Source: Acinetobacter lanii
GTDB lineage: Bacteria > Pseudomonadota > Gammaproteobacteria > Pseudomonadales > Moraxellaceae
Reading direction: 5' to 3'
Length of the DNA: 64,000 nucleotides
Assembly: GCF_011578285.1 (NCBI RefSeq)
Contig: NZ_CP049916.1
Coordinates: 1,674,001 to 1,738,000, forward strand
Part shown: positions 37,410-45,162 of the stretch, in pieces
Layout: every line of letters begins with the position of its first letter
Numbering within the stretch: position 1 is the stretch's first letter
Notes under the pieces: generated by a model
What the model was told of the DNA's origin: nothing
Seen by the model: only the letters and a program-made list of their open reading frames with translations
Database searches by the model: none
Position numbers and translations under genes: made by a program

Positions 37410-37832
37410 ATGCCCATGCATGATTTTCTCCGTGCTTTTCTTGGTGGTACGTTTTTAGGGATAGCTGTGGTTAGCTATTTGTATGTCAATGGTCGAATTG
37501 CAGGCATCAGTGGTTTAATTGCACAGGTATTGAATCCAAAGACGATCTTTAAGACACCTGCCATTTGGTTTTTGGCAGGCCTGATTATAACGCCATTTAT
37601 TTATCGAATCGGGGCTAGCCCAGCTATAGAACTGAATGCGAGTCCTTTAATGATGATCATTGCCGGAATTTTAGTGGGTTTTGGTACACGTTTAGGCTCA
37701 GGTTGTACCAGTGGGCATGGCATTTGCGGTATGAGCCGCCTTTCAAAACGCTCCATCATTGCGACAATGACTTTTATGTTTGCGGGCTTTGTCATGGTGT
37801 ATTTAATTCGTCATGTCGTAGGAGCATTTTAA
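37410..37832 (+). CDS. YeeE/YedE-family sulfur transporter subunit PmpA-like
   Basis: 140 residues, four membrane segments. The signature [23 protein letters not shown] carries the Cys used for thiosulfate or sulfide handling in YeeE-type channels. ATG 37410 with AGGA upstream. First gene of the BigR-controlled operon. Confidence 0.9.
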   Translation: MPMHDFLRAFLGGTFLGIAVVSYLYVNGRIAGISGLIAQVLNPKTIFKTPAIWFLAGLIITPFIYRIGASPAIELNASPLMMIIAGILVGFGTRLGSGCTSGHGICGMSRLSKRSIIATMTFMFAGFVMVYLIRHVVGAF

Positions 37833-38255
37833 GTGAAAAATCTATCTGCTTTATTGTTTGGTGCCTTGTTTTCAATCGGCTTAATGTTTTCCGGCATGTC
37901 GAATCCAAAAAAAGTACTCGATTTTCTTGATCTTTTTGGACAATGGGATGCAAGTCTTGCTTTTGTGATGATGGGCGCAATTGCGGTTGCATTCATTCCA
38001 TTTCAGAAAGCCGTTCGGCAAGTAAAACCTCAGACACTTTTCCATGAGAGCATCGATTTGCCTAAAAACAACCCAATTGATCGAAAATTAATTTTAGGGG
38101 CGTTGATCTTTGGTGCTGGCTGGGGAATCGCAGGGATCTGTCCTGCACCGAGTTTTACACTGATCGGCTTAGGGCATTACCAAGCCTTATATTTTGTGCT
38201 TTCTATGTTGCTCGGCGTATATATCCATCAAAAATGGAGTGAGAGATCAAAATGA
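37833..38255 (+). CDS. YeeE/YedE-family sulfur transporter subunit PmpB-like
   Basis: 140 residues beginning at GTG 37833, immediately after the PmpA stop, with AGGAG upstream. Four membrane segments. The partner signature FGAGWGIAGICPAPSFTLIG has the second conserved Cys. The two halves together equal one full YeeE protein. Its stop overlaps the next start (ATGA). Confidence 0.9.
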   Translation: MKNLSALLFGALFSIGLMFSGMSNPKKVLDFLDLFGQWDASLAFVMMGAIAVAFIPFQKAVRQVKPQTLFHESIDLPKNNPIDRKLILGALIFGAGWGIAGICPAPSFTLIGLGHYQALYFVLSMLLGVYIHQKWSERSK

Positions 38256-38983
38256 TTAAGCGAAAACACAGCCTGATGTCTATCCAACATTTTTTCGATG
38301 AAAACACCCATACATTAAAGACATCGACTCTGCATGCGGATCATCTTTCTGCTGCACACTATCTGAAAACGCAGCTGGGCGGTAAAGTGGCGATGAGTCA
38401 TAAGATTGTTGACGTTCAGGACACTTTTAGCAAAATTTATAATTTAGATATCAAAGCGTTTAACACGTCTCAACCTTTTGATTATCTATTTGATGATGAA
38501 GAAGTTTTCTACATTGGTCAGTTGAAGGCATATAACATTCCAACCCCAGGACATACGCCTGCTTGTCTAAGTTACGTGGTAGATGATGCAGTATTTGTGG
38601 GAGACACATTATTTATGCCGGATTATGGTACGGCACGCTGTGATTTTCCTAAAGGGAGTGCTGAAGATTTATATGAATCAATCCAACGGATCTATCAACT
38701 CCCTGAGGATACTCGCGTATTCTTATGCCACGACTATTTACCTGAGTCTCGACATGAATATCAATGTGCAAGCTCAGTGGGGCTACAAAAGAAACTCAAT
38801 ATTCATATTCATCAAGGCATCACGCAAAAAGCGTTTGTTATGATGCGTCAAGCACGTGATGCGACGCTATCTATGCCAAAACTCATGCTGCCTGCGATTC
38901 AAATCAATATGCATGCAGGCAAGTTACCTCAAGTTGAGGAGAATGGAATGGCGTATTTAAAAATACCGCTGAATTGGTTTTAA
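38252..38983 (+). CDS. BlhA-like metallo-beta-lactamase fold hydrolase with an internal deletion
   Basis: 243 residues versus roughly 285-290 usual for the BlhA/persulfide dioxygenase-like relatives of this operon. After the N-terminal FFDENTHT the sequence jumps to LKTSTLHADHLSAAHYL. The expected strand region and the TH that opens the TH-x-HADH metal motif are missing, so the first His ligand is replaced. The rest is intact: PTPGHTPACLSYVVDD, VFVGDTLF, RVFLCHDY. The deletion keeps frame. The protein may be made but have impaired metal binding. A C-terminal extension (HIHQGITQKAFVMMRQARDA) is normal for the family. Confidence 0.85.
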   Translation: MIKRKHSLMSIQHFFDENTHTLKTSTLHADHLSAAHYLKTQLGGKVAMSHKIVDVQDTFSKIYNLDIKAFNTSQPFDYLFDDEEVFYIGQLKAYNIPTPGHTPACLSYVVDDAVFVGDTLFMPDYGTARCDFPKGSAEDLYESIQRIYQLPEDTRVFLCHDYLPESRHEYQCASSVGLQKKLNIHIHQGITQKAFVMMRQARDATLSMPKLMLPAIQINMHAGKLPQVEENGMAYLKIPLNWF

Positions 38984-39385
38984 TGCGTTGAACATCATTC
39001 ATTTGATGATGCTCAACAAGATTTCTTAAATAGTGCTTAAATATTGCTTAACATGATCGAAAATAGAGGTTTGGCGCAACGTCTATTCAGCAAATGAGCA
39101 AATTACGCGTATTTCATACATTCAGTTTAAATGTGCTTTAACTTGTTGAAATTCACAGCATTTAACGCTGACCAAGATTGAAAATAGACTGTACCATCCC
39201 AAAATCGATTTTTAGGTTTTTAAGAGTGTAATCTACAGTTAATTCTACTGAAACCGTATGAAACATCAACATCGCTATAAAGAGTCTATACATTGAAGAC
39301 TGATGGTGGCGCAAATTTTTAGCAAATCTTGGCTGAATCAAGCCCTTCTTTAAAATCATATTGATATAGATAAAAGGTACATACA
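38984..39385. other. Intergenic stretch, about 400 bases
   Basis: It begins with a hairpin GTTGA-x-CATCAT / GATGATG-x-TCAAC (about 38988-39018) that may end the sulfur operon. The rest is AT-rich with no convincing gene; a 74-codon minus-strand frame has no ribosome site or recognisable product. The promoter of the MDR gene should lie near 39340-39380. Confidence 0.5.
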
Positions 39386-40402
39386 ATGAAAGCCGTGATC
39401 GTCAAAAAACCGGGTGGTTTTGATCAGTTAAACGTCGTTGAAAAAGCAGAATTGAATGCACCTCAAGCAGGTGAGATTCAAGTCGACATTCATGCCAACT
39501 CACTTAATTTCCATGATTTATTGGTGGCAAGAGGTGATTTTCCATCTGAAAATGGACGTGTCATTCTTTCTGATGGTGCAGGTGTGGTCACCGCCGTCGG
39601 TGAGGGTGTAACTGAATTTGCAGTCGGTGACCATGTGGTGTCATGTTTCTTCCCGACATGGCAAGATGGGCCTGCAACGCTATCTGACTTTGCAACTGTC
39701 CCTGGAGACGGCATTGATGGTTATGCGGTAGAAAGCGTCAATGCACCTGCAACGGCGTTTACCCATGCCCCTAAACACTACAACCATGAAGAAGCAGCCA
39801 CATTAACAACCGCAGGTTTAACCGCATGGCGTGCTTTAGTGGTCGATGGTCATGTGAAAGCAGGGCAAACGGTACTGGTATTAGGTACAGGTGGTGTGTC
39901 AATTTTTGCTTTGCAAATGGCAAAGTCTATGGGGGCACGTGTCATCGCGACAACATCTTCAGAGTCTAAAAAAGCAAAACTTCTTGCACTAGGTGCAGAT
40001 CAGGTCATTAACTACCGTGAAGACGCCCATTGGGGAGATAAAGTCCTTGAACTGACTCAAGGTCAGGGTGTAGATCTTGTGGTAGAAGTGGGTGGTCCTG
40101 CAACCTTAGCTCAATCGATTCGCGCAGCCAAAGTAGGTGGTCATATTGCCTTGATCGGTGTCTTAACAGGCTATGCCGGTGAAATTCCAACGGCAGAATT
40201 AATGGCTAAACAATTGTCACTGAAAGGCTTGATCGTGGGGAGTCGAACCCATCAAAAAGACATGATTCAGGCCCTTGAAACTTATGATTGGAAACCTGTG
40301 ATTGATTCAGTATTCTCACAAGATCAAATCGCAGAAGCATTTCGCCATCAAGAATCCGGTCAGCACTTTGGTAAGATTTGTATTCGTCATAAACAAAGCT
40401 GA
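39386..40402 (+). CDS. MDR-family NAD(P)H oxidoreductase (zinc-independent)
   Basis: 338 residues. Medium-chain dehydrogenase fold: N-terminal catalytic domain with NSLNFHDLLVARGDFP (no zinc Cys), SDGAGVVTAVGEGVTEFAVGD, then cofactor domain LVLGTGGVSIFALQMAKSMGARV. Related to quinone oxidoreductases and YogA-like alcohol dehydrogenases. Stand-alone, with a terminator immediately downstream. Substrate unknown. Confidence 0.88.
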   Translation: MKAVIVKKPGGFDQLNVVEKAELNAPQAGEIQVDIHANSLNFHDLLVARGDFPSENGRVILSDGAGVVTAVGEGVTEFAVGDHVVSCFFPTWQDGPATLSDFATVPGDGIDGYAVESVNAPATAFTHAPKHYNHEEAATLTTAGLTAWRALVVDGHVKAGQTVLVLGTGGVSIFALQMAKSMGARVIATTSSESKKAKLLALGADQVINYREDAHWGDKVLELTQGQGVDLVVEVGGPATLAQSIRAAKVGGHIALIGVLTGYAGEIPTAELMAKQLSLKGLIVGSRTHQKDMIQALETYDWKPVIDSVFSQDQIAEAFRHQESGQHFGKICIRHKQS

Positions 40403-40416
40403 TCTGATTGAAGTAT

Positions 40417-40446
40417 AAAAGCCGAAGTTGACTTCGGCTTTTTTTT
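40417..40446 (+). terminator. Rho-independent terminator after the MDR gene
   Basis: Stem AAAAGCCGAAG / CTTCGGCTTTT with TTGA loop and T8. It may also terminate the converging kinase transcript. Confidence 0.92.
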
Positions 40447-40484
40447 AAATTTTTTTAGTGCAAAATTTTGTGGGATTAGATAAG

Positions 40485-41876
40485 TTAGCAAAAGGATGGT
40501 GGAAAAATCAGATGAAATACGACACCATCAGGCGTATTTTCTACACCGACTTCTCCTTGATGCAACTGCATAATAGATTTCACAATGGCGAGTCCCAAAC
40601 CACCGCTTTTTCCAGAGGCATGACGACTGGTCTCAATTTGGTAAAAGCGATCAAATAAATGAGGCAAATGAACCTCTTCAATCCTGACCTGAGGTGTTAA
40701 CACTGAGATCATTAGCTTAGATAGTTGTGCTTTCACCTGAATTCTAATGTCACTGTTTTCATGGCCATAATCAATTGCATTGCTGATTAAATTCGCCACA
40801 GCCCGTTCAACCAAAATCGGGTGACCTTGAAGACTGAATCTTTGTTCAAGTCCATGCTCAAGATCAAGTTTAAAACCCATCTGTTTTTCTTCTGCCAAGA
40901 AACTAAAATACTCGATTAACTCATCCAACATTGGCTTAAGCTGTATGTATTGTTGATCCTGTACATATTCGCCATGCTCAAGATGTGCAATCAGCAGCAT
41001 ACTCTCAATCATCTGATTTAAACGTTCGTATTCCTCTAAATGCGAATACAGCAGATTTTCTAAATCTTGCTGTGTTCGAAAATGGGACAATACAATTTGC
41101 GTCTGTCCGACTAAGTTATTCAGCGGTGTGCGTAATTCATGTGCAATATCCGCTGAAAAACGCGCCATCTGTTGATAGCTGCTGTCTATGCGAGTCAGCA
41201 TGGTATTCATCGCATAGGTGAGTTCATTAACTTCTTTACTCACAGACTGAATATCAAAACGTGAGCTGTGTTGATTTAAGTCAATTTGAGTGGAAGCATC
41301 AATCAATTGACGTATGGATCTTAAGAGATAATGTCCTGCAAGCCATGCTGTTAGCGTAGATAACAGCACACCGAATATACTGTACCCAATTAATTTTTGA
41401 CGATATTGGGTCAGGGTCTGCTGACCTTCAAGCAATTGCTTGCCGGCAATGAGTTGATAGCGTTGACCCTGTATATTGAGTTGTTTCGATGCTAAGCGAG
41501 TTGAGGGTTGATCTGTTTGATTATTTTGAAATTTGAGTTCAGGTTGAAAGCTTAACTTCGGCATCTGAATATTCAAGGGATTGATCTCGATGATCACTTG
41601 GTCATTTCGACGCAATATCAGCAGATTGTCTTGCTGTCCCAACATATTTTCATACAGTCTAGGATGCTGAATCAGCAGTTCTAAACTGTCGCTGTCTTTT
41701 AGAAAAACTTCAATTCGTTCAATACGCGCAGTCAATGCCTGATCTTGCTGCGTTTGAATCATAGTTTGCATATTTCGGTCTGAAAGCAACCCAATGCCGA
41801 TGAACACCACGCAAGAAATCATGCCGAAGGTCAGTGCCAATAAATGACTGAGTCGAAGACGAATACGGCGTTTCAT
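40485..41876 (-). CDS. Sensor histidine kinase, HprS/CusS-like
   Basis: 463 residues. TM1 about residues 10-30, periplasmic loop about 30-165, TM2 about 167-187, HAMP, then HisKA with phospho-acceptor His in ADIAHELRTPLNNLVG, N-box VANLISNAIDYGHEN and G-boxes DRFYQIETSRHASGKSGGLGLAIV. The heavy-metal sensor kinase subfamily is suggested by the SR-x8-GGLGLAIV pattern. It overlaps the response regulator by 4 bases. Neighbouring divergent hiuH suggests a role like E. coli HprSR (oxidative or copper stress). Confidence 0.9.
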   Translation of the reverse strand: MKRRIRLRLSHLLALTFGMISCVVFIGIGLLSDRNMQTMIQTQQDQALTARIERIEVFLKDSDSLELLIQHPRLYENMLGQQDNLLILRRNDQVIIEINPLNIQMPKLSFQPELKFQNNQTDQPSTRLASKQLNIQGQRYQLIAGKQLLEGQQTLTQYRQKLIGYSIFGVLLSTLTAWLAGHYLLRSIRQLIDASTQIDLNQHSSRFDIQSVSKEVNELTYAMNTMLTRIDSSYQQMARFSADIAHELRTPLNNLVGQTQIVLSHFRTQQDLENLLYSHLEEYERLNQMIESMLLIAHLEHGEYVQDQQYIQLKPMLDELIEYFSFLAEEKQMGFKLDLEHGLEQRFSLQGHPILVERAVANLISNAIDYGHENSDIRIQVKAQLSKLMISVLTPQVRIEEVHLPHLFDRFYQIETSRHASGKSGGLGLAIVKSIMQLHQGEVGVENTPDGVVFHLIFPPSFC

Positions 41877-42544
41877 GCTTGTTCATCGAGTTTATAACCC
41901 AAACCGCGAACGGTATGGATAAGTTTAGGGGCAAAATGATCATCGACCTTACTGCGTAAGCGGCGGATGGCAACATCAACCACATTGGTATCAGTATTGA
42001 AATTAATATTCCAGACTTTGGAGGCAATTTGACTGCGTGTCAGCACTTGCCCTGAGTGTTCCATCAACAGTTGCAATAAGAAAAATTCTTTTTGGCTTAA
42101 ATCCAATTTTTGATCATCACGCCAAACTTCATGTTTCAAACGATCCAGTTTAAGATTGGCCATTTGATAACTATCTTGTTCGATACGTGGGCTACGTCTT
42201 AATAAACTTTTAATGCGCGCCAAGAGCTCAATATAAGAAAATGGTTTCACCAAATAATCGTCTGCACCCAGTTCTAAACCTTTCACCCGATCCAGCACAT
42301 GATCTTTTGCTGTGAGCATCAGTACAGGAACTTGGCTCATGGTTCTTAAGGTTTGTAATATTTGCCACCCACCAAATGCTGGCAACATCACATCGAGTAA
42401 TACCAAATCATAATCAGCTTGCTGTAAGCGTGTTAAAGCACCCAAACCATCATGACAGATAGAGGTCTGATAACCCGATTCTTGTAAACCCTTTGCCAAA
42501 TATTGGCTAATCTTGACTTCGTCTTCAATAATTAAAATATGCAT
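41873..42544 (-). CDS. OmpR/PhoB-family response regulator, HprR/CusR-like
   Basis: 223 residues. Receiver with acidic pair EDEVKISQYLAKGLQESGY, phospho-acceptor Asp in LVLLDVMLPAFGG (about 51), Thr in LMLTAKD and Lys in YLVKPFSYIELLARI. DNA-binding winged helix at the C-terminus (LSQKEFFLLQLLMEHSGQVLTRSQI, VDVAIRRLRSKVDD, IHTVRGLGYKL). First gene of the operon; faces hbpS-hiuH across a 126-base gap with an inverted repeat. Confidence 0.94.
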   Translation of the reverse strand: MHILIIEDEVKISQYLAKGLQESGYQTSICHDGLGALTRLQQADYDLVLLDVMLPAFGGWQILQTLRTMSQVPVLMLTAKDHVLDRVKGLELGADDYLVKPFSYIELLARIKSLLRRSPRIEQDSYQMANLKLDRLKHEVWRDDQKLDLSQKEFFLLQLLMEHSGQVLTRSQIASKVWNINFNTDTNVVDVAIRRLRSKVDDHFAPKLIHTVRGLGYKLDEQA

Positions 42545-42577
42545 CTCAGTAGTTTACTGCCTTTTTAAACGACTTAG

Positions 42578-42604
42578 ATGACAAATCCGTAATCTAATTG
42601 TCAT
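42578..42604. promoter_or_regulatory. Inverted repeat in the regulator/hbpS gap
   Basis: ATGACAA, 13 bases, TTGTCAT; a candidate response-regulator operator for both divergent units. 34 bases upstream of the regulator start and 66 before the hbpS-like gene. Confidence 0.45.
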
Positions 42605-42670
42605 GCACACAGATCCTTTTTCTTCTTAAGATAGCGCAACACTTAATCACCACATGTTGATGGTTTAAAA

Positions 42671-43162
42671 ATGCACTTTATAAAAAAATCGATGCTCTTG
42701 ATGATCACCACAACCTGTTGCAGCGCCGTATCTCATGCAGCGTTGAATCAACACTATGTGATGTCCTTAACACTCGCCAATCAACTCAATCAACAAGTGA
42801 TGCAGCAATGTACACAAGATGCCAAACCTGCTGCGGTGGTGGTGCTTGATCAAGGGGGCAATGTGCTAAGCAGTCAGCGTCATGAGTCAGTGGGGATACA
42901 TAATTTAATTGCAGCACAGCGCAAAGCATTTACGGCATATTCAACCAAAAGCAATAGCTTAGATTTTATGCGCAATGCCCAAAAGAACCCAGATGCTCAA
43001 AATTTAAATAGTTTGCCTGAATTATTGCTACTCGGGGGCGGCGTACCGGTGATTTATCAAGGTCAATTGTTGGGAGCTGTCGGTGTAGCAGGAGCGGGTG
43101 GTTCAGTGCAAGACCATCAATGTACTCAAAAGGGCATTGAAACCGTTTTAAAACAACTTTAA
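42671..43162 (+). CDS. Secreted GlcG/HbpS-family heme-binding-like protein
   Basis: 163 residues. A Sec signal peptide (KKSMLLMITTTCCSAVSHA, cleavage near 23) is followed by the GlcG/HbpS fold: LANQLNQQVMQQC, PAAVVVLDQGGNVLSSQRHES, AQRKAFTAYSTKSNS, LLLLGGGVPVIYQGQLLGAVGVAGAGG. Periplasmic. HbpS relatives bind heme and modulate redox-sensing kinases, which fits the adjacent two-component system. Probably cotranscribed with hiuH, 44 bases on. Confidence 0.85.
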   Translation: MHFIKKSMLLMITTTCCSAVSHAALNQHYVMSLTLANQLNQQVMQQCTQDAKPAAVVVLDQGGNVLSSQRHESVGIHNLIAAQRKAFTAYSTKSNSLDFMRNAQKNPDAQNLNSLPELLLLGGGVPVIYQGQLLGAVGVAGAGGSVQDHQCTQKGIETVLKQL

Positions 43163-43206
43163 ATGCAGTGATTTAATCTTTCTTCATTTTTATAGGAACT
43201 CAACGA

Positions 43207-43605
43207 ATGAAAAAACTTTGTGTAGCAGCCGGCGGTGTTTTATTTTCAAGTCTTGTTATGGCTCAAAACCCTTTAAGTGTACATGTGCTGAACTTGGAAA
43301 ATGGTTTACCTTCATCTCATGTGAAAGTCACCTTAGAAGAACAGAAAAATGGCAAATGGGTCAAAATCTCAGAAGCATCGACTAATGAACAAGGGCGTAT
43401 TACTGCACTTTTCCCAGAGAATAAAAACTTCGATACAGCTATGTATAAAGTGACCTTTAAAACAGGCGATTGGTTTAAACAGCATCAGCAAAAAACATTC
43501 TTCCCAGAAGTTCCGGTGATTTTTGAAGTAGATGGTTCAGTCAAGCACTACCATATTCCGTTGCTACTTAGCCCTTATGGCTATTCAACTTATCGTGGAA
43601 ATTAA
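43207..43605 (+). CDS. hiuH: Periplasmic 5-hydroxyisourate hydrolase (transthyretin-like)
   Basis: 132 residues with a signal peptide (KKLCVAAGGVLFSSLVMAQ). The mature part starts NPLSVHVLNLENGLPS (HV catalytic His), contains GRITALFPE, and ends with the family signature HYHIPLLLSPYGYSTYRGN. Hydrolyses 5-hydroxyisourate from urate oxidation. In E. coli the homologue (YedX) lies beside hprRS and is under their control; the same neighbourhood is conserved here. Confidence 0.94.
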   Translation: MKKLCVAAGGVLFSSLVMAQNPLSVHVLNLENGLPSSHVKVTLEEQKNGKWVKISEASTNEQGRITALFPENKNFDTAMYKVTFKTGDWFKQHQQKTFFPEVPVIFEVDGSVKHYHIPLLLSPYGYSTYRGN

Positions 43606-43641
43606 AAACGTGTTGATAGACTTCTATTAAAACTTAGTTAA

Positions 43642-43685
43642 AAAATAAGTTGAGACATTTCAAACGTCTCAACTTATTTTTATTT
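43642..43685 (+). terminator. Rho-independent terminator after hiuH
   Basis: A 15-bp perfect stem AAAATAAGTTGAGAC / GTCTCAACTTATTTT with a 9-base loop, followed by more T. The A run on the left would also serve minus-strand transcripts arriving from 43750. Confidence 0.9.
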
Positions 43686-43749
43686 TAACTTAATTCGATA
43701 CATTCATCTCATATAGAAAATGATGCAGCGATCTGGTTAAAAGTATTTA

Positions 43750-44043
43750 TTACTCAGGCAAACCATCAATAATAAAGACACGATATTTTGAACCTTTTTG
43801 ACGATGTTTCATCGCATCTTGGTAAGCTGGGCTGTCATACCATGCACGCGCCGCCGCTTTATCGGGGAAGCGCAAAATAACCGCGCCTTCCATCGGATTA
43901 CCTTCAAGTACTTCAAAATCGCCGTAGAATGCCAATGGTGTTAAATCATGACCAGGTCTTGCCTTCGGTGCTTTCTCTGCATATTGTGCAAGTTCATCTG
44001 GATCTGTGGTTTCTTCGCGGGTAAAGACAACATATGCAGACAT
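43750..44043 (-). CDS. DUF1330-family protein
   Basis: 97 residues from ATG 44043 with AAGGAG 9 bases upstream; a TTG at 44049 is rejected. Dimeric alpha-beta barrel family, typical of DUF1330: FYGDFEVLEGNPMEGAVILRF and ARAWYDSPAYQDAMKHRQKG. Function unknown; it follows the DJ-1-like gene by 13 bases, so probably one operon. Confidence 0.88.
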   Translation of the reverse strand: MSAYVVFTREETTDPDELAQYAEKAPKARPGHDLTPLAFYGDFEVLEGNPMEGAVILRFPDKAAARAWYDSPAYQDAMKHRQKGSKYRVFIIDGLPE

Positions 44044-44056
44044 AATCAATCACTCC

Positions 44057-44734
44057 TTAATTTAACAGTTTTAATAGGGCCTCTGCGGTTGCAGCAGATG
44101 AAGCCGGGTTTTGTCCGGTGACCAGTAGACCGTCGACTTCAACATGCACTTCCCAGTCTGATGTCTTGGAATAATGTGCACCGTGTTGTTTTAGCATATC
44201 TTCAACCAAAAAGGGCACAACTTCAGTCAAACCTACAGCTTCTTCTTCTGAATTACTAAAGCCTGTGACCGACTTACCTGTCACAAGTGCAGCACCATTC
44301 GGTGTTTTCACATGGCGTAAAATACCGGGTGCATGGCATACAGCAGCGACAGGTTTACCTGACGCAATACTGTCTTGAATAAGTTGAATGGAATGTGCGT
44401 CTTCGGCTAAATCCCAAAGCGGGCCATGCCCACCGGGATAAAACACAGCATCATAATCTGTAATTGAAATTTCACTCAGTTTATGGGTTTGTGCCAATAC
44501 ATGTTGTGCATGTTCATCAGATTGAAAGCGTCTGGTTGTTTCTGTCTGCGCATCTTCTGCATCACTTTTAGGATCAAGAGGCGGTTGTCCACCTTTTGGA
44601 GATGCTAAAGTGACTTCAGCACCTGCATCAATAAAGCTATAGTAGGGCGCGGTAAATTCTTCAAGCCAAAATCCTGTCTTTTCACCGGTATTGCCCAACT
44701 GATCATGCGATGTTAAAACCATTAAAATTTTCAT
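44057..44734 (-). CDS. DJ-1/PfpI-family protein (glyoxalase III/deglycase-like)
   Basis: 225 residues. Nucleophile elbow Cys in PVAAVCHAPGILRHV (about 133), preceding Glu in TGKTGFWLEEFTAPYY, and YPGGHGPLWDLAE. These match type-1 glutamine amidotransferase-like proteins related to HchA, which act on methylglyoxal or glycated groups. Cytoplasmic. First gene with the DUF1330 partner. Confidence 0.88.
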   Translation of the reverse strand: MKILMVLTSHDQLGNTGEKTGFWLEEFTAPYYSFIDAGAEVTLASPKGGQPPLDPKSDAEDAQTETTRRFQSDEHAQHVLAQTHKLSEISITDYDAVFYPGGHGPLWDLAEDAHSIQLIQDSIASGKPVAAVCHAPGILRHVKTPNGAALVTGKSVTGFSNSEEEAVGLTEVVPFLVEDMLKQHGAHYSKTSDWEVHVEVDGLLVTGQNPASSAATAEALLKLLN

Positions 44735-45162
44735 TAATTCTCTCTTTCATCCGCTTCGAAAAGTGAGTTCAGATGATGAAACACTTCAATATACCCACCA
44801 CAAGGGGGTATGAAAAGGATTCATGACGGAACACATACGTTTGAATAAAACACGTTTAAAGCTTTGAATCTGTGTCAGATTGTGTAATTCTCGTTATTTA
44901 TTCTTATGTATCTGAGTGATGTGAGCATACTGTACACAGGTCTCTGAAAACTCAAATCATGATTACCAAAAGAAGAAGCAAACCATTCACTGATTGTTTT
45001 AATGTAAAGAAGCACTGTACATGCATCAATCAAATGCAAAGAGTGCTTTAAACGATGAGAGTACAAGTGTAACGCTCAATAGCTTAAGGTAAAGGCAAGT
45101 CTAGCGGATTAAACATGCTATTGGATGCGATGCCGATTAATCATCCTCACCTATAGATCAAA
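44735..45162. other. Intergenic stretch, about 430 bases
   Basis: No convincing gene; a 63-codon minus frame (44875-45066) lacks a ribosome site or conserved product. The promoter of the DJ-1-like operon should lie at the left end and the end of the EAL gene transcript at the right. Confidence 0.5.

Noticed and set aside
39162..39386. 74-codon minus-strand frame in the gap before the MDR gene
   Set aside because: No ribosome site, no conserved motif, and it would run into the promoter of the MDR gene.
44875..45066. 63-codon minus-strand frame in the gap before the DJ-1-like operon
   Set aside because: No supporting start signal or recognisable sequence.
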